A stretch of DNA of 44,993 nt from Paenibacillus sp. JCM 10914 (GTDB lineage: Bacteria; Bacillota; Bacilli; Paenibacillales; Paenibacillaceae): assembly GCF_001315105.1 (NCBI RefSeq), contig NZ_BAZR01000038.1, positions 1-44,993 on the forward strand. Direction: 5' to 3'. The notes under the pieces were generated by a model that saw nothing but the letters and a program-made list of their open reading frames with translations, was not told where the DNA came from and made no database searches. The number at the start of each line of letters is the position of its first letter. The first letter of the stretch is position 1. Position numbers and translations under genes: made by a program. Below are positions 26,388 to 34,047 of this stretch, one piece after another.

Positions 26388-28529
26388 ATGAAGGTATTAG
26401 TGTTAGCAGAGAAACCGTCCGTAGCCAAGGAAATCGCCCGGGTCATGGGCAGTCATAATAAGCAGAAGAGTTATTTTGAAGGACCGAAATATGTTGTGAC
26501 ATGGGCACTTGGCCACTTAGTAGGCTTAGCAGAGCCGGAGGACTACGATAAGAAATACCAGACGTGGGCACTCGAGGATCTACCGATTCTGCCTGACAAG
26601 TCCAGACTTAAGGTGCTGCGAGAAACCAGTCATCAGTTCAAAACGGTGCAGCATCTCATGAAACGTCAGGATGTAGGTGAGCTGATCATTGCGACTGACG
26701 CAGCACGAGAGGGTGAACTGTTGGCCCGCTGGATTCTGCAGATGGCGAAGTGGAACAAGCCGTTCAAACGGCTGTGGATTTCGTCGCAGACCGATAAGGC
26801 GATTAAAGAGGGATTTGCTTCACTCAAGCCGGGCCAGCAATTCGACCGCCTGTATGAGTCTGCACGCTGCCGGGCGGAAGCGGACTGGATGGTTGGCCTT
26901 AACGTGACAAGGGCGCTGACCACGAAGTTTAATGCACAACTGTCAGCTGGCCGAGTTCAAACCCCAACTCTCGGCATGATTATGGACCGGGAGAAGGAAA
27001 TCTTGAATTTCCGTTCCCAAGAGTATGAGACGTTACAGGTCGATCTGGGGAGCTTCGAAGCTTCATGGCGGGCATCTGGCGGAGATGGACGTCTGTTTGA
27101 GAAGGACAAGGCCGCCCAGTTGAAACAGAAGGTAGAAGGAAGCGGCGGCAAAATAACCAGTGTGAAGAAGAGTGAGAATAATGAGCCGCATCCGCTGGCG
27201 TACGATCTGACGGAACTGCAGCGAGACGCGAACCGTCGATTCGGCTTCTCAGCCAAACAGACCTCCAATGTGCTGCAGCGTCTGTATGAGCAGCATAAGC
27301 TGGTCACGTATCCGCGTACAGACAGCCGCTACCTGACATCGGATATGGTTGGAACGTTGAAGGAAAGACTATCGAGTATTGCGATTGGACCTTATGCTTC
27401 CTTGGCTCGTCCGCTGCTACGCAAGAACCTGTCTCCAGGTAAAAGAGTGGTAGATGATAGCAAGGTAACCGATCATCATGCCATTATCCCGACAGAGCAG
27501 ACGGTGCTGCTGAACCAGCTATCCGCGGAGGAGCGCAAGCTGTACGATCTCATCGTGCGCCGGTTTATCAGTCTGTTCTATCCGCCGGCCCGATACGATA
27601 ACGTCTCAGTGACCGTGCAGATCGCAGGAGAGTCTTTCTATGCAAAAGGGACCACGATCAAAGACAGTGGTTGGCGTGAAGTGTACGGCGGCGATTATGA
27701 CGATGACAGTGAAGACGAGTCGGACGATGCTCCGGGGCAAGGTGCTGCTTCAGGAAAGCTGCTGCCGGAGTTAAAAGAAGGGGAGTCTGTGAAGGCAGTC
27801 CGTGTTGTGCTGAAACCAGGCAGAACCCAGCCGCCAAAACGTTACAACGAAGCAGCGCTGCTCTCCCAAATGGAGAAGCATGGGCTAGGAACACCTGCTA
27901 CCCGGGCCGATATCATTGAGAAACTCATCAGCTCGGATACGATCGAGCGCCAGGGACCGACGCTGCACCCAACAGGAAAAGGCAAGCAACTCATTGAGTT
28001 GGTAGCTCCAGAACTGCGAACACCAGAACTAACCGCCCGCTGGGAAGGCGAACTGGAGCGGATCGCGAAGGGTCAAGGCAAACCGGGGCCGTTCCTTCAA
28101 GGTATCCGTGATATGACGAAGAAGCTGGTTACGGACGTCAAGGGAAGCGAAGTGGAGTACAAGCCGCATAACGTATCGAACAGCCATTGTCCGGATTGCG
28201 GCACTCGACTGTTGGAGAAGAAGACGAAGCGCGGCAAGCTTCTCGTCTGCCCTAGTGAGGACTGCGGATATAAGCGTTCCGGAGAGAAGCGCCTGTCCAG
28301 TCGTCGCTGTCCGCAGTGCCACAAGAAAATGGAGATGAAGGAAGGCAAGGCGGGTATGTTCGTGCAATGTCTGGGCTGCGGCATTACAGAGACGCTAAAC
28401 AAGGACGCGAAGCATGTGAACAAACGTGAGGAGCGAAAACTCGTTCAGCAGTATAGCAAACCAGAGTCCATTGGCTCGAACCTGGGTGACTTGCTAAAGG
28501 CTGCCCTGGAACAGAAAGAGAAAAAATAA
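26388..28529 (+). CDS. topB: DNA topoisomerase III
   Basis: A 713-residue type IA topoisomerase that relaxes and decatenates DNA through a transient 5'-phosphotyrosine link. The Toprim domain is at the N-terminus (LVLAEKPSVAKEIARVMGSH, and the acidic DAAREGE). The catalytic tyrosine is about Tyr308 in VTYPRTDSRYL. SAGRVQTPTLGMI is another family hallmark. The C-terminus carries cysteine clusters (CPDCGTRLL, CPSEDCGY, CPQCHKK, CLGCG), two zinc-ribbon-like units, found in part of the family. GGAAGGGGAG precedes the ATG. Confidence 0.96.
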   Translation: MKVLVLAEKPSVAKEIARVMGSHNKQKSYFEGPKYVVTWALGHLVGLAEPEDYDKKYQTWALEDLPILPDKSRLKVLRETSHQFKTVQHLMKRQDVGELIIATDAAREGELLARWILQMAKWNKPFKRLWISSQTDKAIKEGFASLKPGQQFDRLYESARCRAEADWMVGLNVTRALTTKFNAQLSAGRVQTPTLGMIMDREKEILNFRSQEYETLQVDLGSFEASWRASGGDGRLFEKDKAAQLKQKVEGSGGKITSVKKSENNEPHPLAYDLTELQRDANRRFGFSAKQTSNVLQRLYEQHKLVTYPRTDSRYLTSDMVGTLKERLSSIAIGPYASLARPLLRKNLSPGKRVVDDSKVTDHHAIIPTEQTVLLNQLSAEERKLYDLIVRRFISLFYPPARYDNVSVTVQIAGESFYAKGTTIKDSGWREVYGGDYDDDSEDESDDAPGQGAASGKLLPELKEGESVKAVRVVLKPGRTQPPKRYNEAALLSQMEKHGLGTPATRADIIEKLISSDTIERQGPTLHPTGKGKQLIELVAPELRTPELTARWEGELERIAKGQGKPGPFLQGIRDMTKKLVTDVKGSEVEYKPHNVSNSHCPDCGTRLLEKKTKRGKLLVCPSEDCGYKRSGEKRLSSRRCPQCHKKMEMKEGKAGMFVQCLGCGITETLNKDAKHVNKREERKLVQQYSKPESIGSNLGDLLKAALEQKEKK

Positions 28530-28587
28530 CGGAGAGTTACAATCCGGATTAACGTTCAATACTTGCGGAAAACGAGCATAACCTCCG

Positions 28588-28606
28588 GTAGAATGGATCA
28601 TTCTAC
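28588..28606 (+). repeat. Small perfect hairpin before the 45-residue gene
   Basis: GTAGAATG-GAT-CATTCTAC lies five bases before the AGGGGGTG ribosome site of the next small gene. It has no T-run; its role is unknown. Confidence 0.4.
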
Positions 28607-28624
28607 GAACAGGGGGTGAAATTC

Positions 28625-28762
28625 ATGCCGAAACACAAAGCGAGAAAGACGGAGAACCAGCAAAACAAGTCCAGCATTCTCGAGGAAAGCAAAACCTTGA
28701 AACCGACCAAGGCTGCTGATTACGTTCCCAGCCTGAATGAAATCTCCAAAGAAGAATCATAA
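28625..28762 (+). CDS. Small hydrophilic protein, 45 residues
   Basis: An ATG with a strong AGGGGGTG ribosome site opens a 45-codon frame. The product starts MPKHKARKTENQQNKSS, is rich in Lys, Glu, Gln and Ser, has no hydrophobic segment, and is probably disordered. I do not recognise a family. The ribosome site and the balanced codon use speak for a real gene. It follows topB by 95 bases and precedes a long imperfect hairpin. Confidence 0.6.
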   Translation: MPKHKARKTENQQNKSSILEESKTLKPTKAADYVPSLNEISKEES

Positions 28763-28788
28763 GTCATACGATATGTTGGCATCTTATG

Positions 28789-28839
28789 ATGAATACCATG
28801 TGAGAACGAGTGAATAACCTGTTCTCGCATGGCATTCAT
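28789..28839 (+). repeat. Long imperfect hairpin without T-run
   Basis: ATGAATACCATGTGAGAAC pairs with GTTCTCGCATGGCATTCAT through 19 positions with one A-C mismatch and one G-T pair; the loop is 13 bases. It may end transcription of the small gene, but lacks the usual U-tract on either strand. Confidence 0.5.
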
Positions 28840-28963
28840 GTAATCGATCAGGCGAGTTGTCCCGGAAGGACGTTGTTTTCCACCTGCAGGCAGTTTTATA
28901 ATAACTGTAAATGTGGTTATGCAACTATAGTATTTGACCGCTTGAAGGAGGCTCAAGCAACGA

Positions 28964-29227
28964 ATGAGACCTGCGCTGATCGTATGGTTTATTTTTATTA
29001 ATGCCGTAGCTTACTTGGTGATGTCCGAGGACAAACGCCGTGCCCGGTTGGGACGGGAGCGGGTCCCGGAGCGAACGCTTTTTCTGCTCGCTGCGGTGGG
29101 CGGTGCTCTGGGAATATGGGTCGGAATGTATCGCAAACGTCATAAAACGAGACATTTATCGTTCAAAATCGGTGTGCCGTTGTTGTTGTCGGTAAACGCC
29201 GCTTTATACGCATACTTTTGGTTATAA
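28964..29227 (+). CDS. DUF1294 membrane protein
   Basis: An 87-residue protein of the DUF1294/YsdA family. Three hydrophobic segments are visible (residues about 4-20, 38-55 and 70-86). Between the first two lies the basic DKRRARLGRERVPERTL stretch, and before the third the family marker RKRHKTRHLSF. The function is not known. GAAGGAGG lies 15 bases upstream of the ATG, somewhat far. It sits between the small gene at 28625 and the universal stress protein, on the same strand. Confidence 0.82.
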   Translation: MRPALIVWFIFINAVAYLVMSEDKRRARLGRERVPERTLFLLAAVGGALGIWVGMYRKRHKTRHLSFKIGVPLLLSVNAALYAYFWL

Positions 29228-29294
29228 GTCATTAATTACATAATGATATTTACTTCAGCAAGCTCTTTCATTCGTTTCACTTCAGATCGAAGAT

Positions 29295-29319
29295 GGTTAA
29301 TTATGAAGTAGTAGGGTAT
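29295..29319 (+). promoter_or_regulatory. Sigma-B-like promoter of the universal stress gene
   Basis: GGTTAA and GGGTAT with 13 bp between; the -10 box matches the general-stress consensus perfectly and the -35 box at five of six positions. It ends 33 bases before the coding start. Confidence 0.55.
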
Positions 29320-29352
29320 GTTACATATTCGTTCTAGAAAGAGGTGGCCTGT

Positions 29353-29787
29353 ATGCTGTTTACGAAAATTCTTCTTGCTTACGACGGTTCCAAGGCAGCG
29401 AATAAGGCGCTCGGACGTGCGGTCGAGCTGACCAAGGTAACGCCAGGGGCATCGCTTCATGTGATCCATGCTTATGATTTCCCGCGTTTTTTTGTAGGAG
29501 AAGGTCTTGCTCCGATCCCGGCATCGCTTAATAAAGATGTTTATGATATTGCCGTTCAGACGACAGAGGATATCCGCGGGCGGATTGAGAATTCGGGCGT
29601 GAACGGGAAGGTTGAGATGATTCAGGGACCTCCCGCAGAGGTTGTCCTGGAATATGCCGAGCAGAACGACTGTGACCTGATCATCATCGGCAGTCGCGGA
29701 CTTGGCGGAATACGGGAGTTCGTGCTCGGAAGCGTCAGCCACAATGTGGTGCAGCATGCTACGGTGCCGGTATTGGTCGTGAAATAG
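29353..29787 (+). CDS. Universal stress protein (UspA family)
   Basis: A 144-residue cytoplasmic protein. It begins MLFTKILLAYDGSKAANKAL, and the ATP-binding motif G-2X-G-9X-G-S is visible in GSRGLGGIREFVLGSVSHNV near the C-terminus, so it is an ATP-binding type. The ATG at 29353 has AGAGGTGG five bases upstream; an in-frame GTG at 29344 lies inside that ribosome site. The role of these proteins in stress survival is established only in general terms. A sigma-B-like promoter lies upstream and a 19-bp stem terminator downstream. Confidence 0.92.
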   Translation: MLFTKILLAYDGSKAANKALGRAVELTKVTPGASLHVIHAYDFPRFFVGEGLAPIPASLNKDVYDIAVQTTEDIRGRIENSGVNGKVEMIQGPPAEVVLEYAEQNDCDLIIIGSRGLGGIREFVLGSVSHNVVQHATVPVLVVK

Positions 29788-29815
29788 GAATAGGTAAGTT
29801 AATCTAATGAGGATA

Positions 29816-29854
29816 AATACAAAGTAATGCCCATCATGGGCATTACTTTGTATT
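29816..29854. terminator. Long palindromic terminator after the stress gene
   Basis: AATACAAAGTAATGCCCAT, a single C, then its exact reverse complement. The stem is 19 bp and AT-rich at its base, so the arms provide the T tract in both directions. Confidence 0.75.
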
Positions 29855-29887
29855 ATTTAGGGCGTTAATCGTTCAAGGAGGGATTAC

Positions 29888-30160
29888 ATGGAATTTGTTA
29901 TTCTTATTATTCTGATCGTCTTGGTGGGTCTCATGTTCTCCAGTCGAATGACCGCGATGGAAAAGCGGATGAACCAGCAGCAGTTCACGTTAAACCAAAT
30001 CGCTAGTCAATTGGAAGTACCAGAGCACCCGGTAAATGAGGAGGTCCGCACGCTTTTGGCTGATGGGCAGGAGGTTAGGGCCATAAAATTAGTGCGAGAA
30101 CAGCTGGGATTGTCATTAATTGAAGCTAAGCAATATGTAGATGCCGTAAAGAGCGAGTGA
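29888..30160 (+). CDS. Small membrane protein with an L7/L12 C-terminal-like domain
   Basis: A 90-residue protein: one N-terminal membrane segment (FVILIILIVLVGLMF), a short coiled-coil-like stretch (MEKRMNQQQFTLNQIASQL), then a domain resembling the C-terminal domain of ribosomal protein bL12 (RAIKLVREQLGLSLIEAKQYVD). In bL12 that face binds translation factors; here it is tethered to the membrane. Such proteins are often annotated as L7/L12, which is misleading since the N-terminal dimerisation part is absent. CAAGGAGGG precedes the ATG. The function is unknown. Confidence 0.8.
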   Translation: MEFVILIILIVLVGLMFSSRMTAMEKRMNQQQFTLNQIASQLEVPEHPVNEEVRTLLADGQEVRAIKLVREQLGLSLIEAKQYVDAVKSE

Positions 30161-30183
30161 GTCGTCTAAAGGATGATTCAGAA

Positions 30184-30801
30184 TTATGCCTGAAGGTGAT
30201 TGGTTGAATTCTCCAATGTAAACGCCCACTTGCCATCGCGGTACTCCATTTTGTGGAGCCCCGTCTTGCCCGCGGGATAGAAGGCGTTCTTGTTGCTCCA
30301 TTCCACGTTCTTTATGATGTGGTAGATGATATTAATGACGCCGCCATGCGTGATCACCAGGATATTATCATCCGGATCCGCCGATTGCTGATGGTGACAC
30401 AATCTCGTGAACGCTGCCTGAATACGTTCGAAGTTCTCTCGCGGACTCTCCCCCCCGGGGTATCTCTCATCCATATCCAAACTTGAGAAAGATAACCCGG
30501 GGTAGTTCTCTTCTGCGAGCGAGTGGGGCATGCCGGCCAGCAGGCCGTTATTCGTCTCCCGCCAAGACTCGGAACTTGTTGAGACAATCCCAAGCTTGTC
30601 GGCAATGATAGCAGCCGTTTGTTGGGCTCTGGATAGATCGCTGCTGACGATTCGGTTGATTGGGTAGTCGTGACTCCTGTCCGCTAAATACTGCCCCAAA
30701 CGCTCGGATTGGCGAATACCTTCCTCGATAAGCCCGCGCCGGCTCCAGCCGCCGCGATATCTTTCATCATCCTGCCCATGCCTTGCAAGATAAATAGCCA
30801 T
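30184..30801 (-). CDS. Histidine phosphatase family protein
   Basis: A 205-residue phosphatase of the phosphoglycerate-mutase-like superfamily. The phosphohistidine motif LARHGQ is at residues 4-9; further catalytic residues are Arg in SSDLSRAQQTA and the second histidine in ITHGGVIN. The PGGES segment is typical. The substrate is not predictable and may be a sugar phosphate or nucleotide. AGGAGG lies before the ATG. It follows the YoaP-like gene by 20 bases on the same strand, so they probably form a two-gene operon. Confidence 0.9.
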   Translation of the reverse strand: MAIYLARHGQDDERYRGGWSRRGLIEEGIRQSERLGQYLADRSHDYPINRIVSSDLSRAQQTAAIIADKLGIVSTSSESWRETNNGLLAGMPHSLAEENYPGLSFSSLDMDERYPGGESPRENFERIQAAFTRLCHHQQSADPDDNILVITHGGVINIIYHIIKNVEWSNKNAFYPAGKTGLHKMEYRDGKWAFTLENSTNHLQA

Positions 30802-30821
30802 TCTAAGTCCTCCTGTTCGGT

Positions 30822-31592
30822 TTAAGTGGTTGCATGAATCTGCTTTAATCGTTTGATCACGGAGTGCACGGTTAATCTATGAAAGGCGACTAGCTGCCCG
30901 CGATATACAACGGAATAAATGCCGTATGGCGTGGGCGATAATCGCATTAACTCTTCCCGATTCTGCAAATCGTAAATGTCTGCTTCGATTCCCAGTCGCT
31001 CCGCACCTTCCAGAACATTGGATGTGGCAATCTCCACATAAGGGCATTGGAACGAACGAAGGATGGTCAGCTTATCGAAGGACCGAGCGCGCCCCTCCCA
31101 ATTGGTCGGAAAAGAGGGAGAGTCCGATTGATCGTTAAATTTATAGACCAGCAGTTCAAAACCGAATGGAGCCGTATCCGCCTGCATGAAACCGTTCTTG
31201 AGAAAAATATTCTGGCTAGGCGTCCACGACGTCGTCGAGTTGGTGACGACAGCAACCCCATGTTTGCCGGCCAGGCGGGCGTCATCGATACATTTGTGGA
31301 TGAGTGCCGTACCGTGACCTTTGCCCGTGGTGCTGACCCATAGACAATGGATGATGAGATAATGCTCAGCATACACGACACGAGACGAGAATTCCGCCGC
31401 CGTATATTCAATAAAACCGACTTGTTTTTGATTCTCGAACAACTGAACATACTTCAGCCCCTCTTCAAACCGATCGGTCAGCCACTTGTTTTTTTTGACG
31501 TACCCCGCATTGCTCTTCTTGCTTCTAAGACAGTAACTGCCGGTTCCCTCTAATAAAGCAGTACCTAATTCGACTAGTTCAACTTGTTCCAA
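30822..31592 (-). CDS. GNAT acetyltransferase with YoaP-like C-terminal domain
   Basis: A 256-residue protein. The N-terminal half is a GNAT domain with acetyl-CoA loop WVSTTGKGHGTALIHKCI and a late NIFLKNGF motif. The C-terminal part, from about residue 170 (RSFDKLTILRSFQCPYVE), resembles the YoaP domain of Bacillus subtilis YoaP, thioredoxin-like in look but without a CxxC pair. The start is TTG, with GGGAGGA eight bases upstream. The function is unknown. It is divergent from the purine operon across a 782-base intergenic region. Confidence 0.82.
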   Translation of the reverse strand: MEQVELVELGTALLEGTGSYCLRSKKSNAGYVKKNKWLTDRFEEGLKYVQLFENQKQVGFIEYTAAEFSSRVVYAEHYLIIHCLWVSTTGKGHGTALIHKCIDDARLAGKHGVAVVTNSTTSWTPSQNIFLKNGFMQADTAPFGFELLVYKFNDQSDSPSFPTNWEGRARSFDKLTILRSFQCPYVEIATSNVLEGAERLGIEADIYDLQNREELMRLSPTPYGIYSVVYRGQLVAFHRLTVHSVIKRLKQIHATT

Positions 31593-31700
31593 GTTGTGTT
31601 CCTCCCGTGCATTAATCTATATAACTATTCAATTTAGGGGGTAGTGATCCCTTTTTATTTTTGCTGTTGCTTTTGTTTAATTCTCATGCTTGCTATGGAT

Positions 31701-31722
31701 TCGCACCAGGTTTATGGTGCGA
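31701..31722. repeat. Small hairpin in the intergenic region
   Basis: TCGCACCA-GGTTTA-TGGTGCGA, a perfect 8-bp stem upstream of the minus-strand acetyltransferase gene. There is no T-run. Confidence 0.4.
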
Positions 31723-31784
31723 GACCTTTCCCTTACCCACCCACTTATGAAGCAGCAAAAGTTCTCAAGGTAGCGTCCAGCGGA

Positions 31785-31903
31785 GCAGACGAATCGTGGA
31801 TGGAGAAGCGATAGCGTTCGCCTTTAAACACGGGAAACATCCTATTATTTGCATAAGTCCAGTTTCCCGTGTTTAACAGCGATCGGAATCACGATACGTC
31901 TGC
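31785..31903 (+). repeat. Structured intergenic repeat element, copy A
   Basis: A nested stem-loop of about 119 bp. The outer arms GCAGACGAATCGTG and CACGATACGTCTGC pair at 13 of 14 positions. The inner arms TAAACACGGGAAAC and GTTTCCCGTGTTTA are perfect, with a 23-base loop. Between them lies an asymmetric internal loop with TGGAGAAGCGATAGCG on the 5' side and GATCGGAA on the 3' side. Copy B at 35388-35528 shares both loop strands but not the stem sequences. It lies upstream of the purine promoter, so it is not part of the pur transcript. I cannot assign it to a named family. Confidence 0.7.
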
Positions 31904-31962
31904 GGAGCGGTTGTCCTATCATTCATGTTTAGTTTTGGTGCCTTCATGCTCACTCGCTAGAT

Positions 31963-31998
31963 ACGAACATTATTTTTTACATAATTCTGAATGTTCGT
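31963..31998. promoter_or_regulatory. PurBox pair (PurR operator)
   Basis: ACGAACATT and AATGTTCGT are inverted and 18 bp apart, matching the paired CGAA-containing PurBoxes bound by the PRPP-responsive repressor PurR in Bacilli. They lie directly upstream of the -35 box of the purine operon. Confidence 0.82.
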
Positions 31999-32005
31999 GT
32001 TTAGG

Positions 32006-32033
32006 TTGACATCAGGTGTCAGAAATTGATAAA
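32006..32033 (+). promoter_or_regulatory. Purine operon promoter
   Basis: A perfect TTGACA at 32006-32011 and GATAAA at 32028-32033, 16 bp apart. Transcription would start about 32040, giving a leader of about 335 bases that contains the riboswitch. Confidence 0.6.
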
Positions 32034-32093
32034 CTGAGGAGGAAAGTGGTTCAAATGAACGTAAAGCACGTGATTACATGAAATTTAATATAA

Positions 32094-32160
32094 CTCGTAT
32101 AACCCCGGGAATATGGCCCGGAAGTCTCTACCCGAAAACCGTGAATTTTCGGACTACGAG
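32094..32160 (+). ncRNA. Guanine-class purine riboswitch aptamer
   Basis: The P1 helix is CTCGTA/TACGAG. The core TATAACC, AATATGG, GAAGTCTCTACC and CCGTGAATTTTCGG matches the purine aptamer, with loops L2 and L3 positioned for their kissing contact. The specificity base in GACTAC is C (32154, equivalent to C74), which pairs with guanine or hypoxanthine; adenine aptamers have U. It lies in the leader of the purine operon, where ligand binding is expected to favour termination. Confidence 0.95.
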
Positions 32161-32189
32161 GGAATACAAACGGTGCGTTAAGGATGGGG

Positions 32190-32232
32190 CCTGCTTGATG
32201 TTTGCCTCTGTGGCAGACATGCACGGGTTTTT
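32190..32232 (+). terminator. Riboswitch-controlled terminator
   Basis: TGTTTGCC-TCTGT-GGCAGACA forms the upper stem, CCTGC and GCACGGG a looser lower stem, and five T residues follow. It is 30 bases beyond the aptamer. The competing antiterminator is not obvious by eye. Confidence 0.65.
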
Positions 32233-32277
32233 CTGTTCTTAAGAGAACGTCTTAGGACTTAGAGAGGCAGCGTTCGT

Positions 32278-32338
32278 AATCCCTGGTATGTCTGAAACCT
32301 GCACAGTGATTGTGTTTACGGGATCGGACTTTTTTTAT
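32278..32338 (+). terminator. Second terminator-like structure in the purine leader
   Basis: ATCCC and GGGAT enclose a region with further pairing (AAAC with GTTT), and a seven-base T-run follows at 32331-32337, 37 bases before purE. It may be a second attenuation point. Confidence 0.45.
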
Positions 32339-32374
32339 TCAATCGACACGACAATAAGAAAGCGGGGGTAACTC

Positions 32375-32860
32375 ATGGCAGCGCAAGTAGGAGTCATTAT
32401 GGGAAGCCAGTCGGATTGGGAGACGATGTCCCATGCGTGTGAAGTGCTGGAGGAGCTGGAAATTCCTTATGAGAAAAAAGTCGTATCCGCTCACCGAACA
32501 CCAGACCTGATGTTTCGTTATGCAGAAGAAGCGGTGGAGCGCGGGATTCACGTTATCATCGCAGGCGCAGGCGGCGCGGCCCACTTGCCGGGGATGGTCG
32601 CATCCAAGACCGTCTTACCGGTGATCGGGGTGCCGGTGCAATCCAAAGCCTTAAACGGCCTTGATTCGTTACTGTCCATCGTGCAAATGCCGGGCGGCAT
32701 TCCCGTAGCTACCGTAGCCATCGGAAAAGCGGGCGCCACGAACGCAGGCCTGCTCGCCGCTCAAATTCTGGGCACTTCAGATGAGGGAGTCCGTGGAAGA
32801 GTACAAGCACGCCGCGACCGCATCCGCGACGAAGTGCTGGAAAGCAGCAATAACTTATGA
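32375..32860 (+). CDS. purE: N5-carboxyaminoimidazole ribonucleotide mutase
   Basis: A 161-residue class I PurE. It moves the carboxyl group of N5-CAIR to C4, giving CAIR. The active-site segments GSQSDWETM at the N-terminus, SAHRTPDLM, and GAGGAAHLPGM are all present. It is the first gene of the purine operon, preceded by the riboswitch leader and a GGGGG ribosome site. Its TGA overlaps the purK ATG by four bases, so the two partners are translationally coupled. Confidence 0.97.
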   Translation: MAAQVGVIMGSQSDWETMSHACEVLEELEIPYEKKVVSAHRTPDLMFRYAEEAVERGIHVIIAGAGGAAHLPGMVASKTVLPVIGVPVQSKALNGLDSLLSIVQMPGGIPVATVAIGKAGATNAGLLAAQILGTSDEGVRGRVQARRDRIRDEVLESSNNL

Positions 32861-34044
32861 TGGGGAACGGAGTACAGCAGAACTCGCTCGCCGTCAGCAA
32901 GCTTTTGCCAGGTTCCGTGATCGGTGTTCTCGGCGGAGGCCAGCTCGGACGGATGATTGCGCTCGAGGGCATCCGCTTGGGTTATTCGTTCGTCACGCTG
33001 GATCCCACGCCGAACTCCCCGCTGGGCCAGATAGCCGAGCAGCTTACCGCCGGTTATGACGATGTAGAGGCAGCTCGGCAATTAGCGGCGAAAGCCGATG
33101 TCATTACGTACGAATTCGAAAATGTCGATGCGGGCGTAGCCAAGCTTCTGGAGGAACAGTCTTATGTTCCGCAAGGAAGCAAACTGCTGTATACCACGCA
33201 GCATCGTTTGCGCGAGAAGGCGGCGATAGAAGCTGCTGGCGTGCCGGTTGCACCGTATCGTGAAATAACAAGCCTTGCAGATTTGCAATCCGCCGCCACC
33301 GAGCTTGGCCTTCCATGCGTGCTTAAGACCGCCATGGGAGGTTATGATGGTAAAGGGCAAGCGGTTCTCCGCAGCGAGGATGAATTGGAGCCAGCTTACA
33401 AGGAGCTGGCAGCCAGCAACACGGAGCTCGTATTGGAGAAGTTCGTCAAGTTTGCGTGCGAGATTTCGGTGATCGCCGCACGTACGCCCAGCGGCATCGT
33501 GAAGAGCTTTCCGCCGGCAGAGAACGTGCACGTCAACAATATTTTGCATTTGTCGATTGTGCCTGCGCGTGTATCGAACGAAGTTCAACGTAAAGCCTGT
33601 CAGCTCGCCGAACGCGTGGCTGAAGGCTTGGGGGCGGTAGGCCTGCTGGCCGTGGAGATGTTCGTGACCGAGGATGGCGAGCTGTATGTGAACGAGCTGG
33701 CGCCTCGTCCGCATAACTCAGGCCACTATACGATGGAGGCGTGCTCAACGTCCCAATTCGAGCAGCATGTAAGAGCCATATGCGATTTGCCGCTCGGGGA
33801 CACTACGCTGTTAAGCCCGGTTGTCATGGTGAACGTACTTGGTCAGCATCTGGCAGAAGCGGTGCGAAGCTTCGCTAATGAAGACGAGCTTGCAGAGTCT
33901 CTGGGTGTTGTACCGAAACTTCATTTGTACGGCAAGCATGAGGCGAAGCATAATCGCAAGATGGGACATATTAACCTTTTGTGCGGGGATGTAGAAGCTG
34001 CGCTGGAATGGGTAGAGAAAATGAATATTTGGAGGCAGGATTAA
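32857..34044 (+). CDS. purK: 5-(carboxyamino)imidazole ribonucleotide synthase
   Basis: A 395-residue ATP-grasp enzyme that carboxylates AIR with bicarbonate and ATP, making the substrate for PurE. The N-terminal nucleotide-fold segment is GVLGGGQLGRMIALEGIRLG. The ATP-grasp core includes CVLKTAMGGYDGKGQ and the metal-binding NELAPRPHNSGHYT. The first 14 residues before SVIGVLGG are extra compared with short relatives. It overlaps purE and ends three bases before purB. Confidence 0.97.
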   Translation: MMGNGVQQNSLAVSKLLPGSVIGVLGGGQLGRMIALEGIRLGYSFVTLDPTPNSPLGQIAEQLTAGYDDVEAARQLAAKADVITYEFENVDAGVAKLLEEQSYVPQGSKLLYTTQHRLREKAAIEAAGVPVAPYREITSLADLQSAATELGLPCVLKTAMGGYDGKGQAVLRSEDELEPAYKELAASNTELVLEKFVKFACEISVIAARTPSGIVKSFPPAENVHVNNILHLSIVPARVSNEVQRKACQLAERVAEGLGAVGLLAVEMFVTEDGELYVNELAPRPHNSGHYTMEACSTSQFEQHVRAICDLPLGDTTLLSPVVMVNVLGQHLAEAVRSFANEDELAESLGVVPKLHLYGKHEAKHNRKMGHINLLCGDVEAALEWVEKMNIWRQD

Positions 34045-34047
34045 ACG

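Noticed and set aside
29888..30160. Ribosomal protein bL12 gene
   Set aside because: It has a membrane helix in place of the bL12 dimerisation domain and no ribosomal-protein neighbours.
31785..31903. Copy A of the structured element as a purine leader regulator
   Set aside because: It lies upstream of the PurBoxes and promoter, so it is outside the predicted purine transcript.
32094..32160. Adenine-specific riboswitch
   Set aside because: The specificity base is C in GACTAC; an adenine aptamer would have U at that position.
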